A DNA stretch of 64,000 nucleotides from Paenibacillus sp. FSL R5-0341. GTDB taxonomy: Bacteria; Bacillota; Bacilli; Paenibacillales; Paenibacillaceae. Position numbers and translations under genes: made by a program. Below, in pieces: positions 25,206 to 34,564 of this stretch. The stretch covers positions 3,844,001 to 3,908,000 of the forward strand of contig NZ_CP150241.1 in NCBI RefSeq assembly GCF_037975235.1, written 5' to 3'. The notes beneath the pieces are model-generated. The model was not told where the DNA came from, did not search any database, and saw only the letters and a list, made by a program, of their open reading frames with translations. How positions within the stretch are numbered: the stretch's first letter is position 1; every line of letters starts with the position of its first letter.

Positions 25206-26366
25206 ATGTGGTTATGGTTAGGTGTTTTTGGTTTCATTTTGCTAGCAATAATCGTGTTCGTGTATCGTTATCTGGACCAACGTGCCGAGAGCAAGTTTCA
25301 TCCTCATGCTCCCAAGCAGCTCTTAGTTAAATTCAAGGAAGGTACGACACCAGATGACATGCACACCCTTCACCAAAAAAGAAAATGTAAGGTCGCCGAA
25401 ACTTATGAGGATTTAGGATGGTACCGTCTGGAATCTCGCAAAAAAATGCACCGGATGATTAAACATTACAAAGATCATGAGCTGATTGAACATGCTGAGC
25501 CGAATTACCTTGTTGAGGCATCCTTCACCCCTAACGATCCGTTCTTTCCTTACCAGTATAACTTGCCAAAAATCAATGCACCCGCTGCATGGGATACTAC
25601 TCAGAGCAACAGCTCTGTCAAAATCGCCATTATCGATACCGGTGTACAGCTGAATCACCCAGAATTGGCCTCCAAGCTTCTCCCCGGTTATGATTATGTT
25701 GATTATGATAACATCCCTGAGGACGGGAACGGTCACGGCACCCATGTAGCCGGGATCGCTGCCTCCGTTACCAACAATGGTGTGGGTATCGCAGGCGCTG
25801 CACCACTCGCATCCATCGTTCCGCTCCGGGTACTGGATAACAACGGACAAGGAACGGTAGGTAATGTCGGTAACGGGCTTGTCTATGCGGCCAATAACGG
25901 TGTACAGGTTGTTAACCTGAGCCTCGGTGGTCCGATGGGGGATGCTTTCCTTCAAGCTGCGGTACAGTATGCTTGGGATCGGGGAGCTGTGATTATTGCT
26001 GCAGCCGGTAACGACAACACTTCATTCCCGATTGTACCTGCATCGTACCCCAACGTGATTGCTGTCGCTTCAACCAACCCCTCTGATCTCAAATCCAATT
26101 TCTCCAACTATGGTTCCTGGGTTGATATGGCTGCCCCGGGTGATACCATTTTATCCACATACCTGGGTGGTTCCTATGCCTATCTTAGCGGAACATCCAT
26201 GGCTGCTCCTCATGTGGCTGGAGTGGCTGCCCTTCTTGCTGCACGTGGGAAAACAAATGCCCAGATCCGTGATGCGCTGTGTTTCGCTTCCGATCCGGTA
26301 TCAGGTTCCGGGATCTATTGGACGTATGGTCGACTGAATGCCTATCAGAGCTTGCAGGTGCCATAA
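25206..26366 (+). CDS. Membrane-anchored subtilisin-like serine peptidase (S8)
   Basis: A 386-aa S8 protease. The first ~22 residues (MWLWLGVFGFILLAIIVFVY) form a single transmembrane anchor rather than a cleavable secretion signal. An I9-like propeptide (about residues 35-110; QLLVKFKEGT to HAEPNYLVEA) follows, then the catalytic domain with Asp144 (AIIDTGVQ), His177 (GNGHGTHVAG), the oxyanion Asn region AAAGNDN and Ser331 (SGTSMAAPHVAG). The ATG at 25206 has GGAGGG 10 nt upstream. It stands alone with a strong terminator. It probably acts at the outer face of the cell membrane; substrates are unknown. Confidence 0.95.
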   Translation: MWLWLGVFGFILLAIIVFVYRYLDQRAESKFHPHAPKQLLVKFKEGTTPDDMHTLHQKRKCKVAETYEDLGWYRLESRKKMHRMIKHYKDHELIEHAEPNYLVEASFTPNDPFFPYQYNLPKINAPAAWDTTQSNSSVKIAIIDTGVQLNHPELASKLLPGYDYVDYDNIPEDGNGHGTHVAGIAASVTNNGVGIAGAAPLASIVPLRVLDNNGQGTVGNVGNGLVYAANNGVQVVNLSLGGPMGDAFLQAAVQYAWDRGAVIIAAAGNDNTSFPIVPASYPNVIAVASTNPSDLKSNFSNYGSWVDMAAPGDTILSTYLGGSYAYLSGTSMAAPHVAGVAALLAARGKTNAQIRDALCFASDPVSGSGIYWTYGRLNAYQSLQVP

Positions 26367-26422
26367 TACACCTACTATCGCTCATGATTGCTCAAGGCAT
26401 TTCCTTTCCATTTTCACCAATA

Positions 26423-26464
26423 AAAAAAGAAGGGGCATCTGTAAGTGAGATGCTCCTTCTTTTG
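26423..26464. terminator. Bidirectional terminator between subtilase and ridA genes
   Basis: Arms AGAAGGGGCATCT (26429-26441) and AGATGCTCCTTCT (26449-26461), with A and T runs on opposite sides; serves the convergent S8 and RidA genes. Confidence 0.9.
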
Positions 26465-26482
26465 GTTAGAAAGTATTCCTTG

Positions 26483-26881
26483 TTAAACTTTTGCTGCCCA
26501 AAGCTCTATTTCAATTTTAATTTCTGGTAGACCTAACTCCGTAATATATCCAATCGTCATTGCAGGATAATCCGTACTAAATAATTGTCCCCACTCGGCA
26601 TATAAGAAATCCCAATCGATTTTCTCGGTTGCCCATACGTTCACTTTGATAATATGTTCAGCATCTAAATGCTCCGATTCGAGCACTGTTTTAATATTAT
26701 TAAATGTATTAGTGACTTGCTCATTCAGACTCTCTGGAAAAAGTCCACTACGATCTGCTCCAATTTGACCCGAAGTCACAAATAACTCTGCATTCTTCGG
26801 GATTCTTGTAATATGCGTGTACTGACCTACAGGAGCTGGCATATTGGCTGGATTTTTTCTGGTGATTTTGTCAATATTCAT
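26483..26881 (-). CDS. RidA-family (YjgF/UK114) protein
   Basis: A 132-aa trimeric protein of the Rid superfamily, which hydrolyses reactive enamine/imine intermediates. The family pattern is visible in APVGQYTH, LFVTSGQIGADRSG, the NTFNNIKTVLESEHL helix and KVNVWAT; the C-terminal Glu block is GLPEIKIEIELWA. The usual catalytic Arg of true RidA (in the RVC motif) is not evident, so this may be one of the Rid1-7 subfamilies rather than classical RidA. I chose the ATG at 26881 with GAGGT 7 nt upstream. A long leader (about 190 nt) with a small ORF precedes it. Confidence 0.85.
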   Translation of the reverse strand: MNIDKITRKNPANMPAPVGQYTHITRIPKNAELFVTSGQIGADRSGLFPESLNEQVTNTFNNIKTVLESEHLDAEHIIKVNVWATEKIDWDFLYAEWGQLFSTDYPAMTIGYITELGLPEIKIEIELWAAKV

Positions 26882-26969
26882 TTGGATTACCTCGTCATTC
26901 CTAAGATTTTTCTGCATTATCTCCTAGTTTTCTTCCGATTTTGGGCAGACCTCACCCTTGGAATAGATT

Positions 26970-27035
26970 CTAGAAAAAGACAGCAGTGGAGTATCCATAT
27001 CCCGAAGATATAAACGCAAGTGATTTTTTCTTCAT
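26970..27035 (-). CDS. Candidate leader peptide (21 aa) upstream of RidA-family gene
   Basis: ATG at 27035 has an unusually strong Shine-Dalgarno (GGGAGGAG) at normal distance, and encodes MKKKSLAFISSGYGYSTAVFF before TAG at 26970. Three Lys followed by a hydrophobic stretch resembles the start of a signal peptide, so it is either a translated leader peptide or the remnant of a truncated secreted protein. It lies inside the RidA-gene transcript, 88 bp before that start. Confidence 0.4.
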   Translation of the reverse strand: MKKKSLAFISSGYGYSTAVFF

Positions 27036-27084
27036 GAGTGGATGCTCCTCCCTTCTTAAGTGACAAGATTCTCTTGATATTTTT

Positions 27085-27114
27085 ATTATATCTAAAGGTC
27101 ATATCATGGGTCAA
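27085..27114 (-). promoter_or_regulatory. Promoter of the RidA-family gene
   Basis: Minus strand TTGACC (27114-27109), 18-bp spacer, TATAAT (27090-27085): a near-consensus vegetative promoter. It implies a 5' leader of about 190 nt. Confidence 0.7.
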
Positions 27115-27126
27115 ATTCATCCCTCA

Positions 27127-27170
27127 TAAACAAAGAGCAATCCCGTAATAACGAGACTGCTCTTTGTTTA
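27127..27170 (-). terminator. Intrinsic terminator after GH1 gene 1
   Basis: Arms TAAACAAAGAGCA (27127-27139) and TGCTCTTTGTTTA (27158-27170) around an imperfect inner stem; about 25 bp past the stop of the glucosidase gene. Confidence 0.8.
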
Positions 27171-27194
27171 TTCTATAGCGTCGAACACCTTGTA

Positions 27195-28667
<1,473 letters not shown>

Positions 28668-28671
28668 TTAA

Positions 28672-30585
28672 TTAGCTTAATACCGTGATCAATTTATCTT
28701 TCTCATGAACGGATGCATCTTTGGTTCCTACAACGTCCAGATATTTTGAAGTATTAGTAACAATGATCGGTGTAACCGTTTCATACCCTGCATCCTTAAT
28801 CGCTTGCAGATCAAACTCAACAATCAGGTCACCTGCGTTAACGCGGTCTCCGTCTTTCACATGTGTTGTAAAATGTTGACCTTTCAGTTTTACCGTATCC
28901 TGTCCAATATGGATCAGCATCTCTACTCCATCATCGCTTACAAGACCAATGGCATGTTTAGTGCGATATACGGTTTGAACGACACCTGTGATTGGAGATA
29001 CCACTCTGCCGCTGGTTGGACGAATCGCAATCCCTTTACCCATGTGCTCTCCTGCAAATGTTACGTCATTAATTTCTTTCAGTGCAACGACTTCACCAGC
29101 CATTGGGCTTACGATTTCGTATCTGCTGTTCGGATTTGGATCAAGTACAGGTGCTGGAGCTGGTGTAGCTTCTACTTTGTCTTTAAATCCAAACACGTAC
29201 GTCAAGACAAAACCAACGATGAATGCTACCAATACTGCAACGATGGACATATAGAATCCGGAATCAGGACCTGCTTCTTTGTTGATAAAGCTTGGAATAC
29301 CGAAGATACCCAGTCCACCAAAGACGTAAAGCTTTGAGCCTGCCCATCCTAAAATACCACCACCGACAGCACCACCAATACAACTCATGATAAACGGCTT
29401 TTTCAACGGAAGAGTTACACCATAGATTGCCGGCTCAGTTACACCGAATATACCGGAAATAAACGCTGGAATGCTTAATGATTTCAACTTGGAATTTTTT
29501 GTTTTGAGCAACACTGCAAGTACTGCACCTGTTTGAGCAAAGGAAGCGCCGAAGGACATTGCAAGAACTGGATCAGCCCCCGATGTACTTAGGTTAAGAA
29601 GCATAACCGGTACAAGTCCCCAGTGAAGTCCAAACAGTACTAGCACTTGCCAGAATCCGCCGAGAACCAAACCTGTAATAATTGGACTCAATTCATAGAT
29701 ACTTGTTGTACCTGCACCAACCAATTGACCAGCCCAAGTGGCAATTGGACCAATTACAATGAAAGTTACCGGAACAATCACGAGCAATGTAAAGAATGGA
29801 ACCAAGAATGTGCTAACCACTTTAGGAATGATGTTTTTGAAGAATTTTTCAATCTTCACAGCGAAGAACGTAGCAATAATGATCGGAATAACCGATGTTG
29901 AATACGTCATCAATATAACCGGGATACCTAAGAACGTAATGTGAATTGGTGATTCAAACAATGTACCTGTGAACAAAGTGTATAGTGGATCTCCTGCAGT
30001 CAAACCGGACAGCGTAGGATACACTAACGAAGCACCTATCGCCATACCCAGGAACGGTGAACCCCCAAATTTCTTGATTGCCGTGTATCCAAGGAAGATC
30101 GGGAAGAAGTAGAACAGTGAATCACCAAGTGCATTCAGCAAATGGTACGTCCCTGATGTATTTTCGATCCATCCAAATGCTACAAACATGGCTGTGAAAC
30201 CTTTGATCATACCTGTTGCAGCAAGCAAACCGAGCAGTGGTGTGAACACACCAGAGATCATGTCGATAAATCGACTGAACAATCCAACTTTCTTGCCTGA
30301 GTTGTCTGCTTCCTCTTCAAACTGACCTTCGCTCGGGAAATTACCCGCTTTAACGACTGCTTTATATACATCCGGCACTTCATTGCCGATAACGACTTGA
30401 TATTGTCCACCACTTTGCATAACGGTAATAACACCTGGCAGATTTTTAAGTTCTTCTGTTTTGGCTACGCTTTCATTTTTCAGTTTAAACCGCAGTCTTG
30501 TTACACAATGGAATACACTGTTTACATTCTCACGACCACCTACACGTGTCAGAATATCCTTAGCCAATTGATCGTAGTTGCTCAT
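28672..30585 (-). CDS. Beta-glucoside PTS transporter EIIBCA, copy 1 (cluster A)
   Basis: A 637-aa permease that imports and phosphorylates beta-glucosides. Domain order: EIIB (residues 1-90, phospho-Cys27 in SVFHCVTRLRF), EIIC (about 105-450, around ten helices; GVFTPLLGLLAATGM, SPFLGMAIGASLVYPTLSG) and EIIA (about 490-637, active His in LIHIGQDTVKLKGQHF). This is the BglP/BglF layout. It is strongly similar to the adjacent copy 2 throughout. It has its own promoter, cre-like site and two RAT sites upstream, and is followed by the GH1 gene, so it is a separately switched transporter-glucosidase unit. Confidence 0.94.
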   Translation of the reverse strand: MSNYDQLAKDILTRVGGRENVNSVFHCVTRLRFKLKNESVAKTEELKNLPGVITVMQSGGQYQVVIGNEVPDVYKAVVKAGNFPSEGQFEEEADNSGKKVGLFSRFIDMISGVFTPLLGLLAATGMIKGFTAMFVAFGWIENTSGTYHLLNALGDSLFYFFPIFLGYTAIKKFGGSPFLGMAIGASLVYPTLSGLTAGDPLYTLFTGTLFESPIHITFLGIPVILMTYSTSVIPIIIATFFAVKIEKFFKNIIPKVVSTFLVPFFTLLVIVPVTFIVIGPIATWAGQLVGAGTTSIYELSPIITGLVLGGFWQVLVLFGLHWGLVPVMLLNLSTSGADPVLAMSFGASFAQTGAVLAVLLKTKNSKLKSLSIPAFISGIFGVTEPAIYGVTLPLKKPFIMSCIGGAVGGGILGWAGSKLYVFGGLGIFGIPSFINKEAGPDSGFYMSIVAVLVAFIVGFVLTYVFGFKDKVEATPAPAPVLDPNPNSRYEIVSPMAGEVVALKEINDVTFAGEHMGKGIAIRPTSGRVVSPITGVVQTVYRTKHAIGLVSDDGVEMLIHIGQDTVKLKGQHFTTHVKDGDRVNAGDLIVEFDLQAIKDAGYETVTPIIVTNTSKYLDVVGTKDASVHEKDKLITVLS

Positions 30586-30632
30586 TGTAATTCTCCCTCT
30601 CTAAGTAAACTCCCCATGCTTTTGAAACAAAG

Positions 30633-30708
30633 AAAACCTGAACTACTGAACATACACAACGTACCGGAACATCCGGAAATCAGTCGTGTTATTCAGCAAT
30701 TCAGGTTT
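30633..30708 (-). terminator. RAT-controlled leader terminator before PTS copy 1
   Basis: On the minus strand AAACCTGAATT (overlapping the RAT at 30703-30729) pairs with AGTTCAGGTTT (near 30645-30635) around a long structured loop, followed by TTCTTTG. Binding of an antiterminator to the overlapping RAT should prevent this stem. Confidence 0.8.
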
Positions 30709-30729
30709 TGCCCTTAACGGTTGCAACCC
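30703..30729 (-). promoter_or_regulatory. RAT site, gene-proximal type, before PTS copy 1
   Basis: The minus strand reads GGGTTGCAACC, a short variable loop, then GGGCAAAACC. The 3' half GGCAAAACC matches the LicT/SacT RAT consensus and overlaps the terminator stem. The 5' half contains the perfect palindrome GGTTGCAACC instead of the usual GGATTGTTACTG. Confidence 0.7.
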
Positions 30730-30810
30730 TGTAAGGCTGTACACATTGGTATTCAGTTACTTCATTAACTAAAGTAAGTTGCAATCAATCTTGAGACCAT
30801 GGTGGTCGGA

Positions 30811-30840
30811 ATTGCCTGATTGAACAGTTACAACCCGATT
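30811..30840 (-). promoter_or_regulatory. RAT site, promoter-proximal type, before PTS copy 1
   Basis: The minus strand reads GGGTTGTAACTG, TTCAATC, AGGCAATTCC. It closely matches the RAT consensus (GGATTGTNACTG...GCAGGCAAAACC) and is the same type as those before licT A and PTS copy 3. The downstream stem is weak and has no T-run, so this may be a binding or processing site rather than a full switch. Confidence 0.7.
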
Positions 30841-30842
30841 GA

Positions 30843-30895
30843 TGTATGCGCTTACTTCTTGAACTCATCATAGTACATCTGAACTACATTTGCAA
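30843..30895 (-). promoter_or_regulatory. Promoter and cre-like site of the PTS copy 1 unit
   Basis: Minus strand TTGCAA (30895-30890), 17-bp spacer, TATGAT (30872-30867). Just downstream, AGTAAGCGCATACA (30856-30843) matches the CcpA cre consensus TGWAANCGNTNWCA except at two positions. The position over the transcript start fits carbon catabolite repression. Confidence 0.65.
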
Positions 30896-30944
30896 CACTT
30901 ATTTTTATGATATTACAAAATAAATTCAAGCTGTCGAAAACGAG

Positions 30945-30978
30945 AAAAAGGACAACTTCAAAAGCATCGAAGTTGTCC
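30945..30978 (-). terminator. Intrinsic terminator after PTS copy 2
   Basis: Minus-strand arms GGACAACTTC (30978-30969) and GAAGTTGTCC (30959-30950) followed by TTTTT. It separates copy 2 from the copy 1 unit. Confidence 0.92.
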
Positions 30979-31025
30979 CTGTATTACATTCTATTCTCAT
31001 ATATAACTACGCACTGAAAGTAGAA

Positions 31026-32966
31026 TTAACCGATAACCGTAATCAATTTATCCTTCTCTTGCACAGTACGATCTGTCGTACCAACCACGTCCAAATAATC
31101 AGCCGTGTTCGTTACAATAATCGGTGTTACCGTCTCATATCCCGCGTCAATAATGGCCTGCAGATCGAATTCAACGATCAGATCGCCAACATTCACACGA
31201 TCCCCGTCCTTCACATGTGCAGTGAAATGCTGACCTTTAAGCTGTACCGTATCCTGACCGATATGGATCAGAATCTCTACACCTTGATCATCTACAAGAC
31301 CAATCGCATGCTTGGTACGGTAAATCGTCTGTACAACACCATTAATCGGGGATACAACTCTCCCACTGGTTGGGCGAATAGCAATACCTTTACCCATATG
31401 TTCACCAGCGAATGTAGCATCATTAATTTCTTGCAAAGGAACCACATCACCCGTCATCGGACTGGAAATTTCATAACGATTATTTGGATTAGGCTCAAAT
31501 GCAGCCTTTTCTTCTTTTACTGGCTCCGGAGTCTGTTTGGCAGTTTCCGGATTAGCAGGATCTTTGAATCCTACGAAATAAACGAGAACAAAACTGAGTA
31601 CAAAAGCAATAACTGTGGCAATCATAGCCATCCAGAATTCATAGTTAATGCCTGCTGTCGGACTAATCAGCGCTGGAACACCGAAGATGCCTGAAGCGAA
31701 AACAAACATTTTGGAACCTGCGAATCCAATAATACCACCAGCTACTGCAGAAGAAATACAACTCATAATAAATGGTTTTTTCAGTGGCAAAGTAAGACCA
31801 TAGATAGCAGGCTCAGTTACACCGAAAATCCCGGACACAAAGGCAGGAACACCCAGTGATTTGAGTTTGGTATTTTTCGTTTTAAGCATGACACCAAGAA
31901 CAGCACCAATCTGAGCAAAGGAAGCAGCAAACATCATCGCCAGAATCGGATCTGCTTTCAGTGTGGACAGATTGAGCAGCATGATTGGTACGATACCCCA
32001 GTGTAACCCGAAGATAACCAATACTTGCCACAATCCACCAACAACAATACCTGTTACCAACGGACTCAAGTCATAGATGCCGGATACGCCCGCACCGATC
32101 AGCTGACTTGCCCATGTTGCGATTGGACCAATCAAGAGGAATGTTACAGGAACAACAATTAGAATCGTAAAGAATGGCGTGAGGAACGTTCTTACAACAG
32201 ATGGAATGATCTTTTTGAAGAACGCTTCTACTTTTGCTCCAAAATAAGCAGCAATAATAATCGGAATTACAGATGAGGAATAACTCATCAAGATAACGGG
32301 AATGCCCAGGAACGTGATATGAATCGGTGATTCAAACAATGTGCCTGTAAATAGCGTATACAACGGTTCTCCACCGCTAAGACCGGATAAGGTCGGATAT
32401 ACAAGTGATGCTCCGATGGCCATCCCGAGGAATGGAGATCCACCGAATTTTTTCATTGCTGTGTAACCCAGGAAGATTGGGAAGAAGTAGAACAGACAGT
32501 CACCTGCCGCATTCAACAATTGATATGTTCCTGAAGCCGGGTCCAGCCATTCGAGAGAAGTAAACATGGACAGGAAACCTTTGATCATCCCTGTTGCAGC
32601 TAGCAAGCCGAGAATTGGTGTAAATACACCTGAGATCAAGTCGATAAATCGACCTAGGAGACTTTCTTTTTTACCGGAAGATTCAGCATCATCGTCACTT
32701 GAGATCGGTTCATCCGCATTCATATTACCAACCTGTAGCAAGGCTTTATACACATCAGACACTTCGTTACCTACAACAACCTGATATTGCCCCCCGCTTT
32801 GCATTACCGTTATGACTCCAGGCAGATTTTTGAGATCATCTGTTTTGGCATTACCGTCATTTTTTAATTTGAAACGAAGTCTGGTCGCACAGTGCACCAC
32901 ACTGTTAATGTTCTGTTTGCCACCAACGCCAGACAGAATGTCTTTAGCTAATTGTTCGTGTTTCAT
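31026..32966 (-). CDS. Beta-glucoside PTS transporter EIIBCA, copy 2 (cluster A)
   Basis: A 646-aa transporter with the same domain order as copy 1: EIIB with phospho-Cys26 (SVVHCATRLRF), EIIC with GVFTPILGLLAATGM and SPFLGMAIGASLVYPTLSG, and EIIA with the active His in LIHIGQDTVQLKGQHF. A Pro/Glu-rich linker joins EIIC and EIIA. It is so similar to copy 1 that a tandem duplication is likely. It lies downstream of licT A behind a RAT-terminator switch and ends at its own terminator, so licT A and this gene form one conditional unit. The exact sugars of the two copies cannot be told apart. Confidence 0.94.
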   Translation of the reverse strand: MKHEQLAKDILSGVGGKQNINSVVHCATRLRFKLKNDGNAKTDDLKNLPGVITVMQSGGQYQVVVGNEVSDVYKALLQVGNMNADEPISSDDDAESSGKKESLLGRFIDLISGVFTPILGLLAATGMIKGFLSMFTSLEWLDPASGTYQLLNAAGDCLFYFFPIFLGYTAMKKFGGSPFLGMAIGASLVYPTLSGLSGGEPLYTLFTGTLFESPIHITFLGIPVILMSYSSSVIPIIIAAYFGAKVEAFFKKIIPSVVRTFLTPFFTILIVVPVTFLLIGPIATWASQLIGAGVSGIYDLSPLVTGIVVGGLWQVLVIFGLHWGIVPIMLLNLSTLKADPILAMMFAASFAQIGAVLGVMLKTKNTKLKSLGVPAFVSGIFGVTEPAIYGLTLPLKKPFIMSCISSAVAGGIIGFAGSKMFVFASGIFGVPALISPTAGINYEFWMAMIATVIAFVLSFVLVYFVGFKDPANPETAKQTPEPVKEEKAAFEPNPNNRYEISSPMTGDVVPLQEINDATFAGEHMGKGIAIRPTSGRVVSPINGVVQTIYRTKHAIGLVDDQGVEILIHIGQDTVQLKGQHFTAHVKDGDRVNVGDLIVEFDLQAIIDAGYETVTPIIVTNTADYLDVVGTTDRTVQEKDKLITVIG

Positions 32967-33022
32967 GAAGTTGTTTTCTTCCTTTCTGATTAAACACGGA
33001 TTCGAAGCCTATTGGAGAGAAT

Positions 33023-33116
33023 AAAAAAAACCTGAACATCTGAATGGAAGAAACATCCGGTTAACGGTATGTTCTATCATTCAATCGTTCAGGTTTTGCC
33101 CTAGTGGTTGCAACCC
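33023..33116 (-). promoter_or_regulatory. RAT and overlapping terminator between licT A and PTS copy 2
   Basis: RAT (33116-33091): GGGTTGCAACC then GGGCAAAACC, the same variant as before copy 1. The overlapping terminator pairs AAACCTGAAC (near 33097-33086) with TTCAGGTTTT (near 33038-33028) and ends in eight T residues. Antiterminator binding should allow read-through into the transporter gene. Confidence 0.8.
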
Positions 33117-33135
33117 TGCAAGCTGATCTATGGGA

Positions 33136-33978
33136 TTATTCAGAAGTTGCATTCACAACTCTCTCAATATGAATCGTTAAGTACATCATTTCTTCGTCAG
33201 TTAGTTGATACGTGTAGTTGCTTTCAATGAATTTCTTGATTTTCTCCGAGCACTTGTGCGCTGCCGGATATTTCTTCTGAATCATCAGGAACAATTCATC
33301 ATCGTTGTTGCTCTTGTAATGTTTTCCCTTCACCAAACGTTGAGCGAAAAACTTCAAATGCGTCACAAAGCGATAGAATGTCAGTGAGTTCTCATCAAAA
33401 TCAATCTTGAAATGATACTTGATGATCGTCAAGATTTCCTGCATGACCTGCGTCATACTCTTGATGTTGGGCATTTCCTCGTTCAAAGCTGCATTTACAA
33501 AGTGAAGTGCCATAAAACCGGCTTCGTCCTCAGGCAAGATCACACCAAACTGATCACAGATCATATTGAGCGCTTCCATTCCGACTTCGTATTCCTCTTT
33601 GTATAACTGCTTTGTCTCCCAGATTAGACCATTACGTATGGGCAGATTCTTGCGATACCGCTCAATGGCAAAGTGAATATGATCTGTGAGATGCAAGTAG
33701 ATGCTCTCATTCAGTTTTTTGCCAAGTTTTAATTTGGCGTAAGCGATGATTTCCTCAGATACTTTCATGTATTCCAGCGGAATGCTTGAGATTAATGCCT
33801 TGAAGTTTTCCTGAATATCTTCATTCTGTAAAGTAAATATCTTGTCGATATGCTGCTCGGAAACCATATCACCCGCCCGCTTCTGATAAGCAATCCCCCG
33901 GCCAATGATAATAACTTCCTGTTGTTCGTCATTCATTGCAACTACAGCATTATTGTTCAGCACCTTCTCGATTTTCAC
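33136..33978 (-). CDS. licT: LicT/BglG-type transcription antiterminator A
   Basis: A 280-aa RNA-binding antiterminator controlled by PTS phosphorylation. Domains: CAT RNA-binding (residues 1-55, MKIEKVLNNNAVVAMND, GRGIAYQKRAGD), PRD1 (about 65-170, His in DHIHFAIER and ALHFVNAA) and PRD2 (about 175-280, His in THLKFFAQR and LTIHIERV). I chose the GTG at 33978 because GGAG lies 7 nt upstream and the CAT domain begins there; the longer frame runs through the RAT leader. It probably acts on the RATs before itself and before the two PTS genes. Confidence 0.94.
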   Translation of the reverse strand: MKIEKVLNNNAVVAMNDEQQEVIIIGRGIAYQKRAGDMVSEQHIDKIFTLQNEDIQENFKALISSIPLEYMKVSEEIIAYAKLKLGKKLNESIYLHLTDHIHFAIERYRKNLPIRNGLIWETKQLYKEEYEVGMEALNMICDQFGVILPEDEAGFMALHFVNAALNEEMPNIKSMTQVMQEILTIIKYHFKIDFDENSLTFYRFVTHLKFFAQRLVKGKHYKSNNDDELFLMIQKKYPAAHKCSEKIKKFIESNYTYQLTDEEMMYLTIHIERVVNATSE

Positions 33979-34000
33979 TTTATCACTCCAATATACAGAA

Positions 34001-34063
34001 AAAGACAAACCAATCCCTTTTCTCAAGGTATACGGCTTTGCCTGATTCAACAGTTACAACCCG
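34001..34063 (-). promoter_or_regulatory. RAT site and weak terminator before licT A
   Basis: RAT (34063-34034): GGGTTGTAACTG, TTGAATC, AGGCAAAGCC, close to the consensus. The overlapping stem CAAAGCC / GGTTTG (about 34041-34005) is weaker and is followed by TCTTTTTC. This suggests autoregulation of the antiterminator. Confidence 0.75.
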
Positions 34064-34069
34064 ATATGT

Positions 34070-34114
34070 TGTACGCGCTTCCCTCATAATATTACAAAAT
34101 TCTACACAGTGCAA
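34070..34114 (-). promoter_or_regulatory. Promoter of licT A (with weak cre-like sequence)
   Basis: Minus strand TTGCAC (34114-34109), 17-bp spacer, TATTAT (34091-34086), good spacing and boxes. GGGAAGCGCGTACA follows at about the transcript start; it resembles a cre site but has three mismatches. Confidence 0.65.
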
Positions 34115-34202
34115 CAAAAAGTTAATATCGAATTAGCATGACTCCCGATCTAGGTAAATATACTCACAGGAGTGATCAAAACAAGAATTATTTTACAGAT
34201 AT

Positions 34203-34508
34203 TCACGTTTTATTGTTTTTGCTGTCTTTTTCCAGTTCTGCTTCAACTCTTCGATTAATCATGTCCATTTGTTCTGAATCCAAACGATCGACATCTTTAA
34301 ATTGCTTATCCATCTCGTACTCATTCGCCTCACCTTTGTTCATTAACCCCAGATGATGCTTGATGTCTCGGATATCTTCACGCATATGCATCGTCTGACG
34401 GTAATGATCTATCACAAGTGCGAAAACAATGCCCCCAGCCAAAATCGGACCGAATGGGATCAGATAACATAGAACAAGTCCTATGAGCAAAAATATAATA
34501 AAATACAT
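34203..34508 (-). CDS. Small membrane protein of unknown function
   Basis: A 101-aa protein with two short hydrophobic segments at the N-terminus (MYFIIFLLIGLVLCYLIPFG, then ILAGGIVFALVI) and a charged, probably coiled-coil tail (residues 40-101, rich in Glu, Asp, Lys and Met). It should be anchored in the membrane with a cytoplasmic tail. The ATG at 34508 has AAAGGGG 7-8 nt upstream. I do not recognise a family. It is 56 bp beyond the P-loop kinase gene and may share its transcript. Confidence 0.7.
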   Translation of the reverse strand: MYFIIFLLIGLVLCYLIPFGPILAGGIVFALVIDHYRQTMHMREDIRDIKHHLGLMNKGEANEYEMDKQFKDVDRLDSEQMDMINRRVEAELEKDSKNNKT

Positions 34509-34564
34509 GTGCAGTGCCCCTTTCATATAAAGTAACTAATCTGCTAAGTTAGACTTTTCTCCAA

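Larger units (their letters stand above)
26882..27194. other. Leader region of RidA-family gene
   Basis: The 313-bp gap contains the RidA-family promoter (27085-27114), a candidate leader peptide ORF (26970-27035) and, on its right side, the terminator of the GH1 gene. No other gene is supported. Confidence 0.6.

Noticed and set aside
26917..27120. 67-codon minus-strand ORF before the RidA-family gene
   Set aside because: It spans the -35/-10 promoter and overlaps the better-supported small ORF with the strong ribosome binding site.
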